64,000 nucleotides of DNA, taken from assembly GCF_017798005.1 (NCBI RefSeq), contig NZ_CP072548.1, forward strand, positions 992,001 through 1,056,000, written 5' to 3'. Shown here one piece after another: positions 30,786-38,890 of the stretch; the stretch's first letter is position 1, and each line of letters begins with the position of its first letter. Source of the stretch: Aggregatibacter sp. 2125159857. GTDB taxonomy: Bacteria > Pseudomonadota > Gammaproteobacteria > Enterobacterales > Pasteurellaceae. A model generated the notes under the pieces. The model searched no databases, was not told where the DNA came from, and saw only the letters and a list, made by a program, of their open reading frames with translations. The position numbers and the translations under genes were made by a program.

Positions 30786-31690
30786 TATGTCTGAACTATT
30801 TTTGCTAACAAGATCTCTTTCAGCCTGTTATACACCCACATCACCCGCTCTGCGACGATCGTTTGATATGGTCGGTATAAATAAAGCTGCCATTTTTGCT
30901 TTTCAATTTCGGGGAAGAGTTCCACCAATCGATCATTTTCTAAATAGGGATCACAAACGCTGTTTATAAGATAAGAACAAGTGCGCCCAGCGAGAGCTGA
31001 TTGCAATTCGCTTTGCACGTCAGAGGCGAAGAATATCGCTCTGTTGGGCATAAAACGTTGTTCAGCGTTGATTTGCCATTGCCAAATACGTTTCAGTTTG
31101 GGGTCAATCAAACCACTCAGTGGATAATTTTGGGCTAAATCTTGCAAATCTTTAGGGAAATCCAATCGCTTGAGTAAGGCGGGCGAGGCGACAATTTTTT
31201 CCGAAAAAGTGCAGATATGCTGCGCCACCCAATCCAACTCAGGTTCTTGGCAAATTCGCAAGCCAATGTCGATTTGGTCATCTACGCTTTTGAGCTTATC
31301 AATGCCCACCCGCCAATCAATCGCAATGTCGGGGTAGGGCTCAAGTGCGGTCAATAATTCAAACAGAATTTCATCGTTGTAAGGCATCGGCGGCAGGGTA
31401 ATCCGAACTACACCTTGCATTGCTTTTTCTTTTACATTGTTTTTAGCAAATAGCTGTTCGCCTTTCGCCAAATATTGCGTCGCTTTCGGTAAAAATTGCT
31501 CGCCAAATTCGGTGAGTTTGATGTTTCGCGTGTTACGTTTAAACAGGCTTTCGCCTAATAACGTTTCGAGATCGGCAATCATTCTCGTGACTACTTGGGG
31601 CGAAACGGCAAGGCGTTGAGCGGTTTCACGGAAATTAAGGGTTTCCGCAGCGGAGCAAAAATAACGAAGAGCTTCTAATTTATTCATCAT
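30785..31690 (-). CDS. LysR-family transcriptional regulator
   Basis: A 301-residue LTTR. The N-terminal winged helix (ALRYFCSAAETLNFRETAQRLAVSPQVVTRMIADLETLLGESLF region, residues 6-50) and the effector-binding domain (GVVRITLPPMPYNDEILFELL onwards) are complete. It is transcribed divergently from hchA, with a GAATA-N3-TATTC dyad in the shared region, the usual layout for an LTTR controlling its neighbour. A truncated duplicate of this gene lies 1.3 kb away. Ligand unknown; electrophile or aldehyde sensing is only a guess from the hchA neighbour. Confidence 0.9.
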   Translation of the reverse strand: MMNKLEALRYFCSAAETLNFRETAQRLAVSPQVVTRMIADLETLLGESLFKRNTRNIKLTEFGEQFLPKATQYLAKGEQLFAKNNVKEKAMQGVVRITLPPMPYNDEILFELLTALEPYPDIAIDWRVGIDKLKSVDDQIDIGLRICQEPELDWVAQHICTFSEKIVASPALLKRLDFPKDLQDLAQNYPLSGLIDPKLKRIWQWQINAEQRFMPNRAIFFASDVQSELQSALAGRTCSYLINSVCDPYLENDRLVELFPEIEKQKWQLYLYRPYQTIVAERVMWVYNRLKEILLAKIVQT

Positions 31691-31704
31691 TATTCCTTTT
31701 TTCA

Positions 31705-31757
31705 GAATAGTTTATTCTTATTCTATTAATTTTCAAATTGAAAGACTAGGATATAAT
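31705..31757 (+). promoter_or_regulatory. LysR operator and hchA promoter
   Basis: The dyad GAATAGTTTATTC (31705-31717) lies 15 nt upstream of the lysR start. It is followed after 34 nt by TATAAT (31752-31757), which would be the -10 of hchA. No good -35 is present, which fits an activator-dependent promoter. The same module is duplicated at 29462-29514. Confidence 0.6.
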
Positions 31758-31814
31758 GCCTCCATTACAACAAACAATCTTTTTTAAACATTCTTTTAAC
31801 ATTAGTAGAAAAAA

Positions 31815-32678
31815 ATGGCAGATTTAAAAAGCCCAGTAGCAGACCGTGCAGAACATAACGCATTTTTCCCATCAGAATACTCATTAAGCCAATATGTGGC
31901 GAAAAAAACGGATTTCGACGGTTTTAAATTCGACAAACCTTACACAGGTGGCAAATACAAAATTTTAATGGTGGCTTCTGACGAACGCTATTTAGAAATG
32001 AAAAACGGCAAATTATTTTCAACGGGTAACCACCCTGTGGAAACGATGTTGCCAATGTTGCATATTCACCACGCTGGTTTTGAAATTGAAGTAGCAACCC
32101 TTTCAGGTAACTCGGTAAAATTTGAAATGTGGGCGATGCCAACCGAAGATGAAGCGGTGATGGGCTTATACGAAACTTACTTGCCGAAATTCAAAAATCC
32201 ACATAAATTAGCGGATATTTTGGCGGAAGTCACAGCGGAAGATTCACCATATTTAGGTGTGTTGATCCCGGGTGGTCACGCAGCATTACACGGTCTTCCG
32301 TTCAGTAACGATGTGAAAGCGGTGTTAAATTGGGCGTTTGCAAATGATAAATATATCATCAGCTTATGTCATGGTCCTGCGGCATTCTTAGCAGCAAGCG
32401 TAGGCGAAAAACCGGAAGATTTCCCATTCAAAGGTTATGAAATCTGTGTGTTCCCAGATGCATTAGACGAAGGCGCAAACGTGGATATCGGCTACATTCC
32501 GGGTAAATTACAATGGTTATTGGCTGAACGTTTAGAAGCGTTAGGCGTGAAAGTGTTGAACGAAGGCATTACCGGTCAAGTGAACAAAGACCGCAACGTG
32601 CTCACCGGCGACAGCCCACTTGCGTCTAACAATTTAGGCATTTTAGCTGCAGAGGAGTTGTTAAAAGCCGTCGCTTAA
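31815..32678 (+). CDS. hchA: DJ-1/PfpI family protein, HchA-type deglycase/glyoxalase III
   Basis: A 287-residue Hsp31-type member of the DJ-1/PfpI superfamily. The nucleophile elbow ([16 protein letters not shown], Cys about residue 184), the conserved Glu-bearing strand ([14 protein letters not shown]) and the [15 protein letters not shown] loop are all intact. The family detoxifies methylglyoxal and acts as a protein deglycase/holdase in the cytoplasm. It is divergent from the LysR regulator. The USS-pair terminator that should follow it has been split by the 9.1-kb insertion. Confidence 0.92.
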   Translation: MADLKSPVADRAEHNAFFPSEYSLSQYVAKKTDFDGFKFDKPYTGGKYKILMVASDERYLEMKNGKLFSTGNHPVETMLPMLHIHHAGFEIEVATLSGNSVKFEMWAMPTEDEAVMGLYETYLPKFKNPHKLADILAEVTAEDSPYLGVLIPGGHAALHGLPFSNDVKAVLNWAFANDKYIISLCHGPAAFLAASVGEKPEDFPFKGYEICVFPDALDEGANVDIGYIPGKLQWLLAERLEALGVKVLNEGITGQVNKDRNVLTGDSPLASNNLGILAAEELLKAVA

Positions 32679-32705
32679 TCACCCTTCTCCTTCTTGAAAT
32701 AACAT

Positions 32706-32735
32706 AAAGTGCGGTCGAAAAACACCATGAATTTC
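32706..32735 (+). other. left half of a split USS-pair terminator, ending in the 8-bp target duplication
   Basis: AAAGTGCGGTCGAAA (32706-32720) is the exact reverse complement of 41886-41900 on the other side of the insertion. TGAATTTC at 32728-32735 is repeated directly at 41882-41889. Joining the flanks with one copy of the octamer recreates a 15-bp-stem hairpin with two USS cores, which would have been the hchA terminator. Confidence 0.8.
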
Positions 32736-32764
32736 CGGTATTATGTAGCAGTTGCACAAAGACC
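32736..32764 (+). repeat. left terminal inverted repeat
   Basis: 29 bases starting CGGTATTATGTAGC and ending AAAGACC, exactly complementary to 41853-41881. They directly follow the octamer TGAATTTC. Confidence 0.9.
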
Positions 32765-32784
32765 TAACCGCTTGAAAATACTAG

Positions 32785-32817
32785 AATCTCCATTGAAAGT
32801 TTAACTCAATGGAGATT
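32785..32817 (+). terminator. hairpin at the element's left end that also covers a ribosome-binding site
   Basis: AATCTCCATTGA (32785-32796) pairs with TCAATGGAGATT (32806-32817) over a 9-nt loop, followed by TTTATT. It would stop transcripts entering from hchA. The right arm contains the GGAG (32811-32814) that serves the ATG at 32824, so read-through RNA would hide that site. Confidence 0.7.
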
Positions 32818-32823
32818 TTTATT

Positions 32824-33321
32824 ATGGCAGAATCCCACCTTATTTCTCAACTTACCAAATTAATCGAAAGTAGCTATAAAGAAAAAGCAATTCTTGAACA
32901 TCAACTTGATCAGTTAAACCAACAGAAATCAGATTTAGAGGATAAAATACTTTGTTTTGAGAATACCTTGATATACATTGAACCCAATTTCGATTTAAGG
33001 CAAATCAAAACACAATTTAATGTTTCAAGGCTAATAAAACCTCGATTGTTTAAGCAAAATCTTCAATTGTTGGTTGCAAGAGTATTCAAGCAAAGTGATA
33101 ATTGGAAAACATTATACTTTATTACAGAGGCGGCGTTGGAATTAGACACTGGCAAAAATTATCCTCTACCCCAAATAGAACATGAATTAGCTGTTGCTCG
33201 CGTATTGAAAGAACTGTATAAGAAAGGAATTATTGAACGGAAAGAAGTTGAATTACATAAACGGACACTAAAGCGAAGATTTTTCAGGCGTTCTGAATGG
33301 AGATTAAAACCTCTTGCGTAA
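32824..33321 (+). CDS. hypothetical coiled-coil protein of the mobile element
   Basis: A 165-residue protein of unknown function. Residues ~15-48 form a coiled coil (heptad-like KEKAILEHQLDQLNQQKSDL). The middle is basic (KPRLFKQNLQLLVARVFKQ), and the C-terminal third looks like a winged helix (VARVLKELYKKGIIERKEVE ... RRSEWRLK). The same order of parts occurs in the 140-residue protein at 33350-33772, suggesting distant paralogues. ATG 32824 is chosen because GGAG lies nine nt upstream; an in-frame ATG at 32809 sits within the hairpin. It is convergent with orf140. A DNA-binding accessory role in transposition or regulation is inference. Confidence 0.7.
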   Translation: MAESHLISQLTKLIESSYKEKAILEHQLDQLNQQKSDLEDKILCFENTLIYIEPNFDLRQIKTQFNVSRLIKPRLFKQNLQLLVARVFKQSDNWKTLYFITEAALELDTGKNYPLPQIEHELAVARVLKELYKKGIIERKEVELHKRTLKRRFFRRSEWRLKPLA

Positions 33322-33349
33322 AAATGGATAAGTAGCGGTAGAAATACCG

Positions 33350-33772
33350 CTATTTTTGTTTCCATTGCCAGTGAACCTCATTTCGGCTGATTTGAACCCT
33401 ATTGATCCATTCTCTTTTGTAAAACTCATTCAGTTGTTTACGAACGGAATCAAGGTGTTTTTCGGACGGTGTATCAGGATTTTGTTCAATATCAAAAATG
33501 CGCTGCGTGAGTTCGGCAATTGTAAAGGTTTTATCTGGTGCTTCTCGCATCATTTGTACGATATATTTACGAATTTTCCCTTTAAAGAGATTATATTTGG
33601 AACGGTACACAAAGTTGTCCGTATTATAAAGGGCTACATCACTTTCCTGTTGAGTAAGCTCAATAGCACGTTTTAATATGGCGATATTCGTATCAAGTAA
33701 CGCAAGATGATGCAATACCTGTTTACGCTCAAACTCAAACTCTTTGAGTTTCTTATCTAGGTTATATGCCAT
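33350..33772 (-). CDS. hypothetical coiled-coil/winged-helix partner of the transposase
   Basis: 140 residues, starting four nt after the tnpA stop on the same strand, so co-transcribed and probably coupled. Residues ~5-40 are a coiled coil (KKLKEFEFERKQVLHHLALL), then a basic stretch (KYNLFKGKIRKYIVQMMRE). A winged-helix-like C-terminus follows (FTIAELTQRIFDIEQ ... VRKQLNEFYKREWINRV). No known family is recognised with confidence. Placement next to tnpA argues for a transposition accessory protein rather than defence cargo. Confidence 0.72.
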   Translation of the reverse strand: MAYNLDKKLKEFEFERKQVLHHLALLDTNIAILKRAIELTQQESDVALYNTDNFVYRSKYNLFKGKIRKYIVQMMREAPDKTFTIAELTQRIFDIEQNPDTPSEKHLDSVRKQLNEFYKREWINRVQISRNEVHWQWKQK

Positions 33773-33776
33773 ATAT

Positions 33777-34814
33777 CTACTGCCAAATCACTTCTTGATA
33801 AATAATTTTACGTTGCCAATAACCGCACCATTCATTGTTATCATTGGTGGTTTTTAAACATCGGCTTAATACATCAATAAACTGCGCTTTATTTGAGGTA
33901 CGGCGATTGTCCTCACGGTAGGCAATTTCATTAGCATAGTTTAGTAAGTATTCGTTGCTGATACGGTGAACTTGTCCGTAGTACATACGTTTGAAACGAC
34001 TGAACAAACTTTCTGCCTGATTGTTTGTTACACCTAAATCGCTGCGATATTCTTCCTTATGGTTTACAGTTCTCAAATCATAGTAAGGCAACAAGACATC
34101 ATAAGCCGTACTTTCATCGGTATTGATTTGCGTATTCGGTTTAATGAATTTATCGGCAAAATTTTTCACTACCGATTGCGATTCTGTATGCGCCACAAAA
34201 ACGTGAGAGCGTTTTGCCCCACAATGCAGCATATTACTGGCTTTTTCTTCTGGTGAATAATGCTCACGTGCAACCATGACACAACGTTTATCAGGATTCT
34301 GATTTTCCTTTAAACGATAGTCAATACGGTCAGCTTTCTTATTTGCTTTACGTGGTGCAGGATGAACATAAGTACCGTCCATATCCACTACACCTGAAAG
34401 GGGTTTCATATCACGACTTTCCAGTAATGCCTTGCGGAATTTATGTGATAAAACAAATGCCGTGCGAGGATTAAGTTTTGCATTACGAGCTAATTGAAGG
34501 GAAGATAAGCCTTTGACGGCATTTACCCATTCCATTAAAGCATAGAGATAAACCTTAATCGGTTTCTTGCGATTGGAAAAAATGGTGCCAGAAGTGACAC
34601 TAAAAGTGTGATTACAATGTTTGCAGCGCCATTGTTTACGTGTAGAAATATAATAAGGCTTGTGTTGCACCCCACATTTAGGGCAAGTGATGAACTCTTT
34701 TCCACCCCATCTTAATTCACAAAGCAAATCATACGCTTCTTCTTCCGTGAGTTGTGCAATCTCGTAGGAAGAAAGCGTGCGAGCTTTGCTGGAAAGTAAA
34801 AAGTGCTGAGTCAT
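33777..34814 (-). CDS. IS1595/ISXO2-like family transposase, intact
   Basis: 345 residues. An N-terminal zinc ribbon (Cys44, Cys47, Cys64, Cys67: CPKCGVQHKP...WRCKHC) and a helix-turn-helix region precede the ISXO2-like DDE domain. Candidate catalytic residues are Asp146 in DMDGTYV, Asp233 in NTDESTAYD, and the Asn264-Asn265/Glu268 cluster in TNNQAESLFSRFKR. The conserved zinc-ribbon plus ISXO2 layout is diagnostic of IS1595-family enzymes. All motifs are present and the frame is unbroken, so it is the best candidate to mobilise the 9.1-kb unit. Confidence 0.88.
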   Translation of the reverse strand: MTQHFLLSSKARTLSSYEIAQLTEEEAYDLLCELRWGGKEFITCPKCGVQHKPYYISTRKQWRCKHCNHTFSVTSGTIFSNRKKPIKVYLYALMEWVNAVKGLSSLQLARNAKLNPRTAFVLSHKFRKALLESRDMKPLSGVVDMDGTYVHPAPRKANKKADRIDYRLKENQNPDKRCVMVAREHYSPEEKASNMLHCGAKRSHVFVAHTESQSVVKNFADKFIKPNTQINTDESTAYDVLLPYYDLRTVNHKEEYRSDLGVTNNQAESLFSRFKRMYYGQVHRISNEYLLNYANEIAYREDNRRTSNKAQFIDVLSRCLKTTNDNNEWCGYWQRKIIYQEVIWQ

Positions 34815-34857
34815 CGTCTTGTTTAAAATTTATGTTAATAGAGATTTTAAATATGCT

Positions 34858-34930
34858 CAAACGTGATAAAATGCGTTTAAACTTAAAACAAATATACGCT
34901 CATTTGCGTAATTTATCAATTATAAATTGA
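34858..34930 (+). promoter_or_regulatory. dyad-rich control region between tnpA and the xre gene
   Basis: Three dyads lie in the 131-nt divergent gap: AAACG-N10-CGTTT (34859-34878), ACGC-N6-GCGT around 34896-34908, and TCAATT-ATA-AATTGA (34916-34930). The last ends 15 nt before the xre ATG. Their position fits binding sites for the Xre-type protein controlling itself, the downstream operon and perhaps the divergent transposase. Confidence 0.45.
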
Positions 34931-34945
34931 AAATGGAACACTCAA

Positions 34946-35278
34946 ATGTGCATATCAGAAAGATTAAGACAAGTTTGTGAAGCCAAAAACTGGAAAATTA
35001 CAGATTTTGCAGAGCAGGCAGGAATAGCTTATCGCACAATGCAAGGTTATATCGGTGGTGAACGTGAACCCAATGCAGAAGGAATGGCTGGGATCGCCAG
35101 AGCGGGAGTCAATTTGAACTGGCTTGTGAGTGGTGAAGGTGAGATGTTTCAAGCTGTAACGCAAAAAAATACTATCTCAGCGCAAGAAGAAAAACTGATT
35201 GCAGATTATCGCGCAATGCCTGAAAATTTAAAGAATGCCTTTGCTATTTCTTTTAAAGAAATATCAGAAAAACAATAA
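34946..35278 (+). CDS. Xre-family helix-turn-helix regulator
   Basis: A 110-residue protein with an N-terminal HTH of phage-repressor/controller type (SERLRQVCEAKNWKITDFAEQAGIAYRTMQGYIGGEREPN). A segment AGVNLNWLVSGEGEMF follows, common in cI-like regulators that recognise a bound or dimer partner. Short regulators just upstream of restriction genes often act as controller proteins that delay nuclease expression in a naive host. The dyads upstream and the same-strand restriction genes downstream support that role here, by inference. Confidence 0.82.
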   Translation: MCISERLRQVCEAKNWKITDFAEQAGIAYRTMQGYIGGEREPNAEGMAGIARAGVNLNWLVSGEGEMFQAVTQKNTISAQEEKLIADYRAMPENLKNAFAISFKEISEKQ

Positions 35279-35313
35279 ACGCTAATTTTACACTAACTCA
35301 ATAAGGAACAAAT

Positions 35314-35376
35314 ATGTCCCTACAAACCTACAAGCCTAATTATACCAACCTTTCAAAACTTATGGGAGGTTTCTAA
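35314..35376 (+). CDS. 20-codon leader ORF coupled to the restriction-methylase gene
   Basis: ATG 35314 to TAA 35374-35376 encodes MSLQTYKPNYTNLSKLMGGF, with AAGGA about 7 nt upstream. Its stop overlaps the ATG of the next gene (TAATG), and the GGGAGG serving that gene lies within its last codons. It could be a coupling leader peptide or the remnant of a longer protein. No homologue is known to me. Confidence 0.35.
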   Translation: MSLQTYKPNYTNLSKLMGGF

Positions 35377-37397
35377 TGACTAACACTATTAAATTAGAAA
35401 CCATCCTTAAAGATAGTCAATATAAATTAACCCAATTTACGCAAGATCAAATTAGGGAATTAGAAGAAAAAATAATTTTAAAAGAACAAAAAGAAAAAAC
35501 AGTCTATTTTGTCACTTGTCTTATCCGAAAAAAAGAAATTAAACTAACTCCTGAAGAGGTTATTAGACAGCTATATTTATCTACTCTTATTAATAAATAC
35601 CGTTATCCAATAGATAGAATAAGCGTGGAAAGTGCGGTAAATTTTGGTAGAGAAGAGAAACGTGCAGATATTATTATATGGGATAAAGATAACATTACAT
35701 CAGCCTATATTATAGTAGAACTTAAAAAACCAAAACTAAAAGATGGTAAAGAGCAATTAAAATCTTATTGTAATGCCACCGGTTCACCGATGGGAGTTTG
35801 GACAAATGGTGAGTCAATTTCATTTTATCACCGCAAAGATCCTAACTATTTTGAAGATATACCTAATATCCCTAATATAAATGAAAAACTTTCAGATATA
35901 TTAAACGAGCGCTACACAATAAGTGATCTAATTAAACGTGATAAATTAGTCAATGAGAGAAAATCATTAAAAGATCTTATTCTAGAAATGGAGGATGAAG
36001 TTCTAGCGAATGCAGGAATAGATGTATTCGAAGAAGTATTTAAACTTATCTTCACAAAACTTTATGATGAAATGCAAAGTGGAAGAAATAAAGATCGATA
36101 TTTAGAGTTTAGAAATAATGGTAATACAGAAATTGAATTAAAAAATAAAATTCAATCTTTATTTGAAAAAGCGAATGAAAAATGGGAAGGTGTATTTTCT
36201 GAAGATGCAAAAATTCAACTTACGCCATCACATTTATCGGTTTGTGTGTCATCACTTCAAGATGTGAAATTATTCAATTCTAACTTAGATGTAGTCGATG
36301 AAGCTTTCGAATATCTAATAAGTAAATCAAGCAAGGGCGAGAAAGGACAGTATTTTACTCCTCGTTATATCATTGATATGTGTGTAAAAATGCTTAATCC
36401 TACAAAGGATGAAAGCATAATTGATACTGCATCTGGTAGTTGTGGATTCCCTGTACATACAATTTTTCATGTATGGGAACAAATCCTTAAAGAGAAAGGA
36501 TTACATAAGAGCCATTTATTTACCAGTGAAGCAAAACCTATTGAGTGTACAGATTATGTAACCACTAAAGTCTTTGCAATAGATTTTGATGAAAAAGCAG
36601 TACGTGTTGCAAGAACGTTAAATCTCATTGCCGGTGATGGACAGACGAATGTTCTCCATCTAAATACTTTAGATTGGGAGCGTTGGGATGAAAAAACAGG
36701 TAATACAAAAAAAGAAATTGTAGGAGATACAGAATGGCTAGATACTTATGGTGAAGGCTGGAAAAAAATTAGAAAGCTTCGAGTAAGTAATGAAAGTAAT
36801 AGGGATTTCAAGTTCGATATTTTAATGGCTAATCCCCCATTTGCTGGCGATATAAAAGAAAGTCGTATTTTAGCTAAATATGAATTAGGCAAGAAACCGA
36901 ACGGCAAAGCGCAAACTAAAGTCGGACGCGATATTCTTTTTATCGAACGCAATTTGGACTTTTTAAAAGACGGCGGACGCATGGCGATAGTATTACCGCA
37001 AGGACGTTTCAATAACAGCTCTGACAAAGCCATTCGCGAATTTATTGCAGAACGTTGTCGCATCCTTGCAGTAGTTGGTTTGCATGGGAATGTATTTAAA
37101 CCACATACTGGCACCAAAACCAGCGTTTTATTCGTGCAAAAATGGCATGATGAACTTTGCCCGAAAGTCGAAGACTACCCGATTTTCTTTGCCACAATGC
37201 AGGAGCCGAGTAAAGACAACAGCGGCGATAAAATCTTTGTCCGTAATGAAGATGGTTCACCAGTGCTGGATAGTCATGGGCATTTAATCGTTAAGCACGA
37301 CCTGTTTAACCACGACGGCAAAACTCAAGATGGGATAGCTGAAGCCTTTTTAGAATTTGCTAAAAAAGAAAAATTGTCTTTTGTGGGAAAGCCCTAA
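35376..37397 (+). CDS. fused PD-(D/E)XK nuclease / N6-adenine methyltransferase (restriction-modification subunit)
   Basis: 673 residues. The N-terminal ~160 residues match the type I restriction-enzyme R-protein N-terminal nuclease fold: Asp98 (KRADIIIWD), Glu115-Leu-Lys117 (IIVELKKPK), and the later Gln127 helix. Thus a complete D...ExK site is present. The rest is an HsdM-like gamma-type methyltransferase: GQYFTPR (324-330), SAM motif I DTASGSCGF (350-358) and catalytic NPPF (486-489). No helicase/translocase domain or hsdR gene occurs in the element, so cutting would depend on this fused site. The layout resembles type IIB BcgI-like or type IIG enzymes with a separate specificity subunit. 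One USS (35630-35638) shows past residence in a USS-bearing lineage. Confidence 0.85.
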   Translation: MTNTIKLETILKDSQYKLTQFTQDQIRELEEKIILKEQKEKTVYFVTCLIRKKEIKLTPEEVIRQLYLSTLINKYRYPIDRISVESAVNFGREEKRADIIIWDKDNITSAYIIVELKKPKLKDGKEQLKSYCNATGSPMGVWTNGESISFYHRKDPNYFEDIPNIPNINEKLSDILNERYTISDLIKRDKLVNERKSLKDLILEMEDEVLANAGIDVFEEVFKLIFTKLYDEMQSGRNKDRYLEFRNNGNTEIELKNKIQSLFEKANEKWEGVFSEDAKIQLTPSHLSVCVSSLQDVKLFNSNLDVVDEAFEYLISKSSKGEKGQYFTPRYIIDMCVKMLNPTKDESIIDTASGSCGFPVHTIFHVWEQILKEKGLHKSHLFTSEAKPIECTDYVTTKVFAIDFDEKAVRVARTLNLIAGDGQTNVLHLNTLDWERWDEKTGNTKKEIVGDTEWLDTYGEGWKKIRKLRVSNESNRDFKFDILMANPPFAGDIKESRILAKYELGKKPNGKAQTKVGRDILFIERNLDFLKDGGRMAIVLPQGRFNNSSDKAIREFIAERCRILAVVGLHGNVFKPHTGTKTSVLFVQKWHDELCPKVEDYPIFFATMQEPSKDNSGDKIFVRNEDGSPVLDSHGHLIVKHDLFNHDGKTQDGIAEAFLEFAKKEKLSFVGKP

Positions 37398-37429
37398 GCC
37401 CCTTTGATGCTGCGAAATACCAGCGACTG

Positions 37430-38890
37430 TTGGAGGGGCTGGAGGTAAAAGAAGTGCTATTTTCAGAAATCATACTAGATAATGAAAAGTTTAGAATAGA
37501 TGATGAATTTTTTATGAAGGAATATATTTCCGCTTATAGAAAAATTAAATCTATTCCTAATATCGTACTAAAAGATGAGATTTCAGTATTGACTGATTTT
37601 CATGCAAATGGAAGTTATGAAGCCATATCTGAAGTTTTTGAACTGTTAGATGAGCCTAATTTTGCTTATATGGTTAGAACGACAGACCTAGAAATAAATA
37701 ATTTTTCAGATAATGTTAAATATATAACAAAAAAAGCCTATAACTTTTTATCTAAAAGCCAAGTTTTTGGTGGTGAATTGCTTATAAATAAGATAGGAAC
37801 GCCAGGTAAATCTTATTTAATGCCATATTTAAATAGACCAACATCATTAGGAATGAATTTGTTCTTAATTAGAACAAATGAAAATTCATGTATAAATGAA
37901 AAATTTCTTTATATTTACTTTAATACAAATTTTGGTTTAAAAATTATCAATAGAAAAATTAATGGGACAGTTCCTTTAACAATTGATAAGGCTGCAATTA
38001 GAAGTTTATATGTTCCTAAATTTGAAAGTGACTTCATTTATGAAATTTCATCATTAGTAGATAAAGTATTTGATTTAGAACTTGAAGCTAAAAGTATGTA
38101 TAGACAAGCAGAACTACTGCTACTAGACACTTTAAAATTAAAAGACTTCAATCCACCTTCACAAACGATCAATATCAAATCCTTTGCCGACAGTTTCGGT
38201 ACATCGGGTAGGCTGGATGCGGAGTTTTATCAGGAAAAGTATGAAAAATTGATAGATAAAATCAAGAGCTATCCTAAAGGATATAATACCTTAGATTATT
38301 TTATTAAAGATTTTTCAACTGGTTTTGCTTACAAAAGTGAGACATATACAGAAACGGGAATCCCTTTAATCCGAATTAATAATATCGGGAATGGCACATT
38401 AGATATATCTAATGCTATGTTGATTCCACAAGGAGATATTAGTTTAAGTCCTAAAGATGTTGCAAATGAAAATGACATACTAATATCAATGTCCGGTACT
38501 ATTGGAAACTCTTGTAAAGTGCCTAAAGGTGTAAATGCGGTAGTAAATCAAAGAATCATGCGAATCTCTCCTCAAAATATTAATGTCGAGGTATTGCCGC
38601 TCATCATTAATTCGATTATCGGAAAATATCAATTAGAGCGTATGGGAACTGGTGGCGTTCAAACAAATATTTCTGCAAACGATATTAAACAAATTGTTAT
38701 TCCAAATGTAGAAGAGAAAATTCAAACCCAAATCGCCGATTTAATCCGACAATCTAATTACTTACGTATTAAGAGTAAAGGATTGTTAGAAAAAGCTAAG
38801 AAAGCTGTTGAGTTAGCAATTGAAAAAGATCAAGAATCAGCTTTGGATTTTATAAAAGGAAAACAAACTAATGACTGCAATGTACACTGA
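37430..38890 (+). CDS. restriction-modification specificity subunit (HsdS-like)
   Basis: About 486 residues with two tandem target-recognition halves. Each half starts with a similar box (FRIDDEFFMKEY at 21-32 and GRLDAEFYQEKY at 260-271) and ends in a helical spacer (SDFIYEISSLVDKVFDLELE around 200-219; KIQTQIADLIRQSNYLRIKS around 430-449). It would direct the upstream enzyme to a bipartite DNA site. The start is uncertain: TTG 37430 is the longest, and GTG 37454 has a perfect GGAGG nine nt upstream. Codons upstream of 37430 in the same frame read LSPFDAAKYQRLLEGLEV-like sequence that looks genuinely coding but lacks an ATG. The gene may therefore have lost its original start or been separated from the methylase by a frameshift. 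Confidence 0.82.
   Translation: MEGLEVKEVLFSEIILDNEKFRIDDEFFMKEYISAYRKIKSIPNIVLKDEISVLTDFHANGSYEAISEVFELLDEPNFAYMVRTTDLEINNFSDNVKYITKKAYNFLSKSQVFGGELLINKIGTPGKSYLMPYLNRPTSLGMNLFLIRTNENSCINEKFLYIYFNTNFGLKIINRKINGTVPLTIDKAAIRSLYVPKFESDFIYEISSLVDKVFDLELEAKSMYRQAELLLLDTLKLKDFNPPSQTINIKSFADSFGTSGRLDAEFYQEKYEKLIDKIKSYPKGYNTLDYFIKDFSTGFAYKSETYTETGIPLIRINNIGNGTLDISNAMLIPQGDISLSPKDVANENDILISMSGTIGNSCKVPKGVNAVVNQRIMRISPQNINVEVLPLIINSIIGKYQLERMGTGGVQTNISANDIKQIVIPNVEEKIQTQIADLIRQSNYLRIKSKGLLEKAKKAVELAIEKDQESALDFIKGKQTNDCNVH

Noticed and set aside
34946-35278. Xre-like gene as evidence of a prophage
   Set aside because: No phage structural, integrase or lysis genes are present in the element; position before restriction genes fits a controller protein.
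37362-37373. A-rich run at the methylase/specificity junction as a programmed -1 frameshift site
   Set aside because: The A-AAA-AAG heptamer is not in phase with the methylase codons, so tandem slippage would not give the specificity frame.
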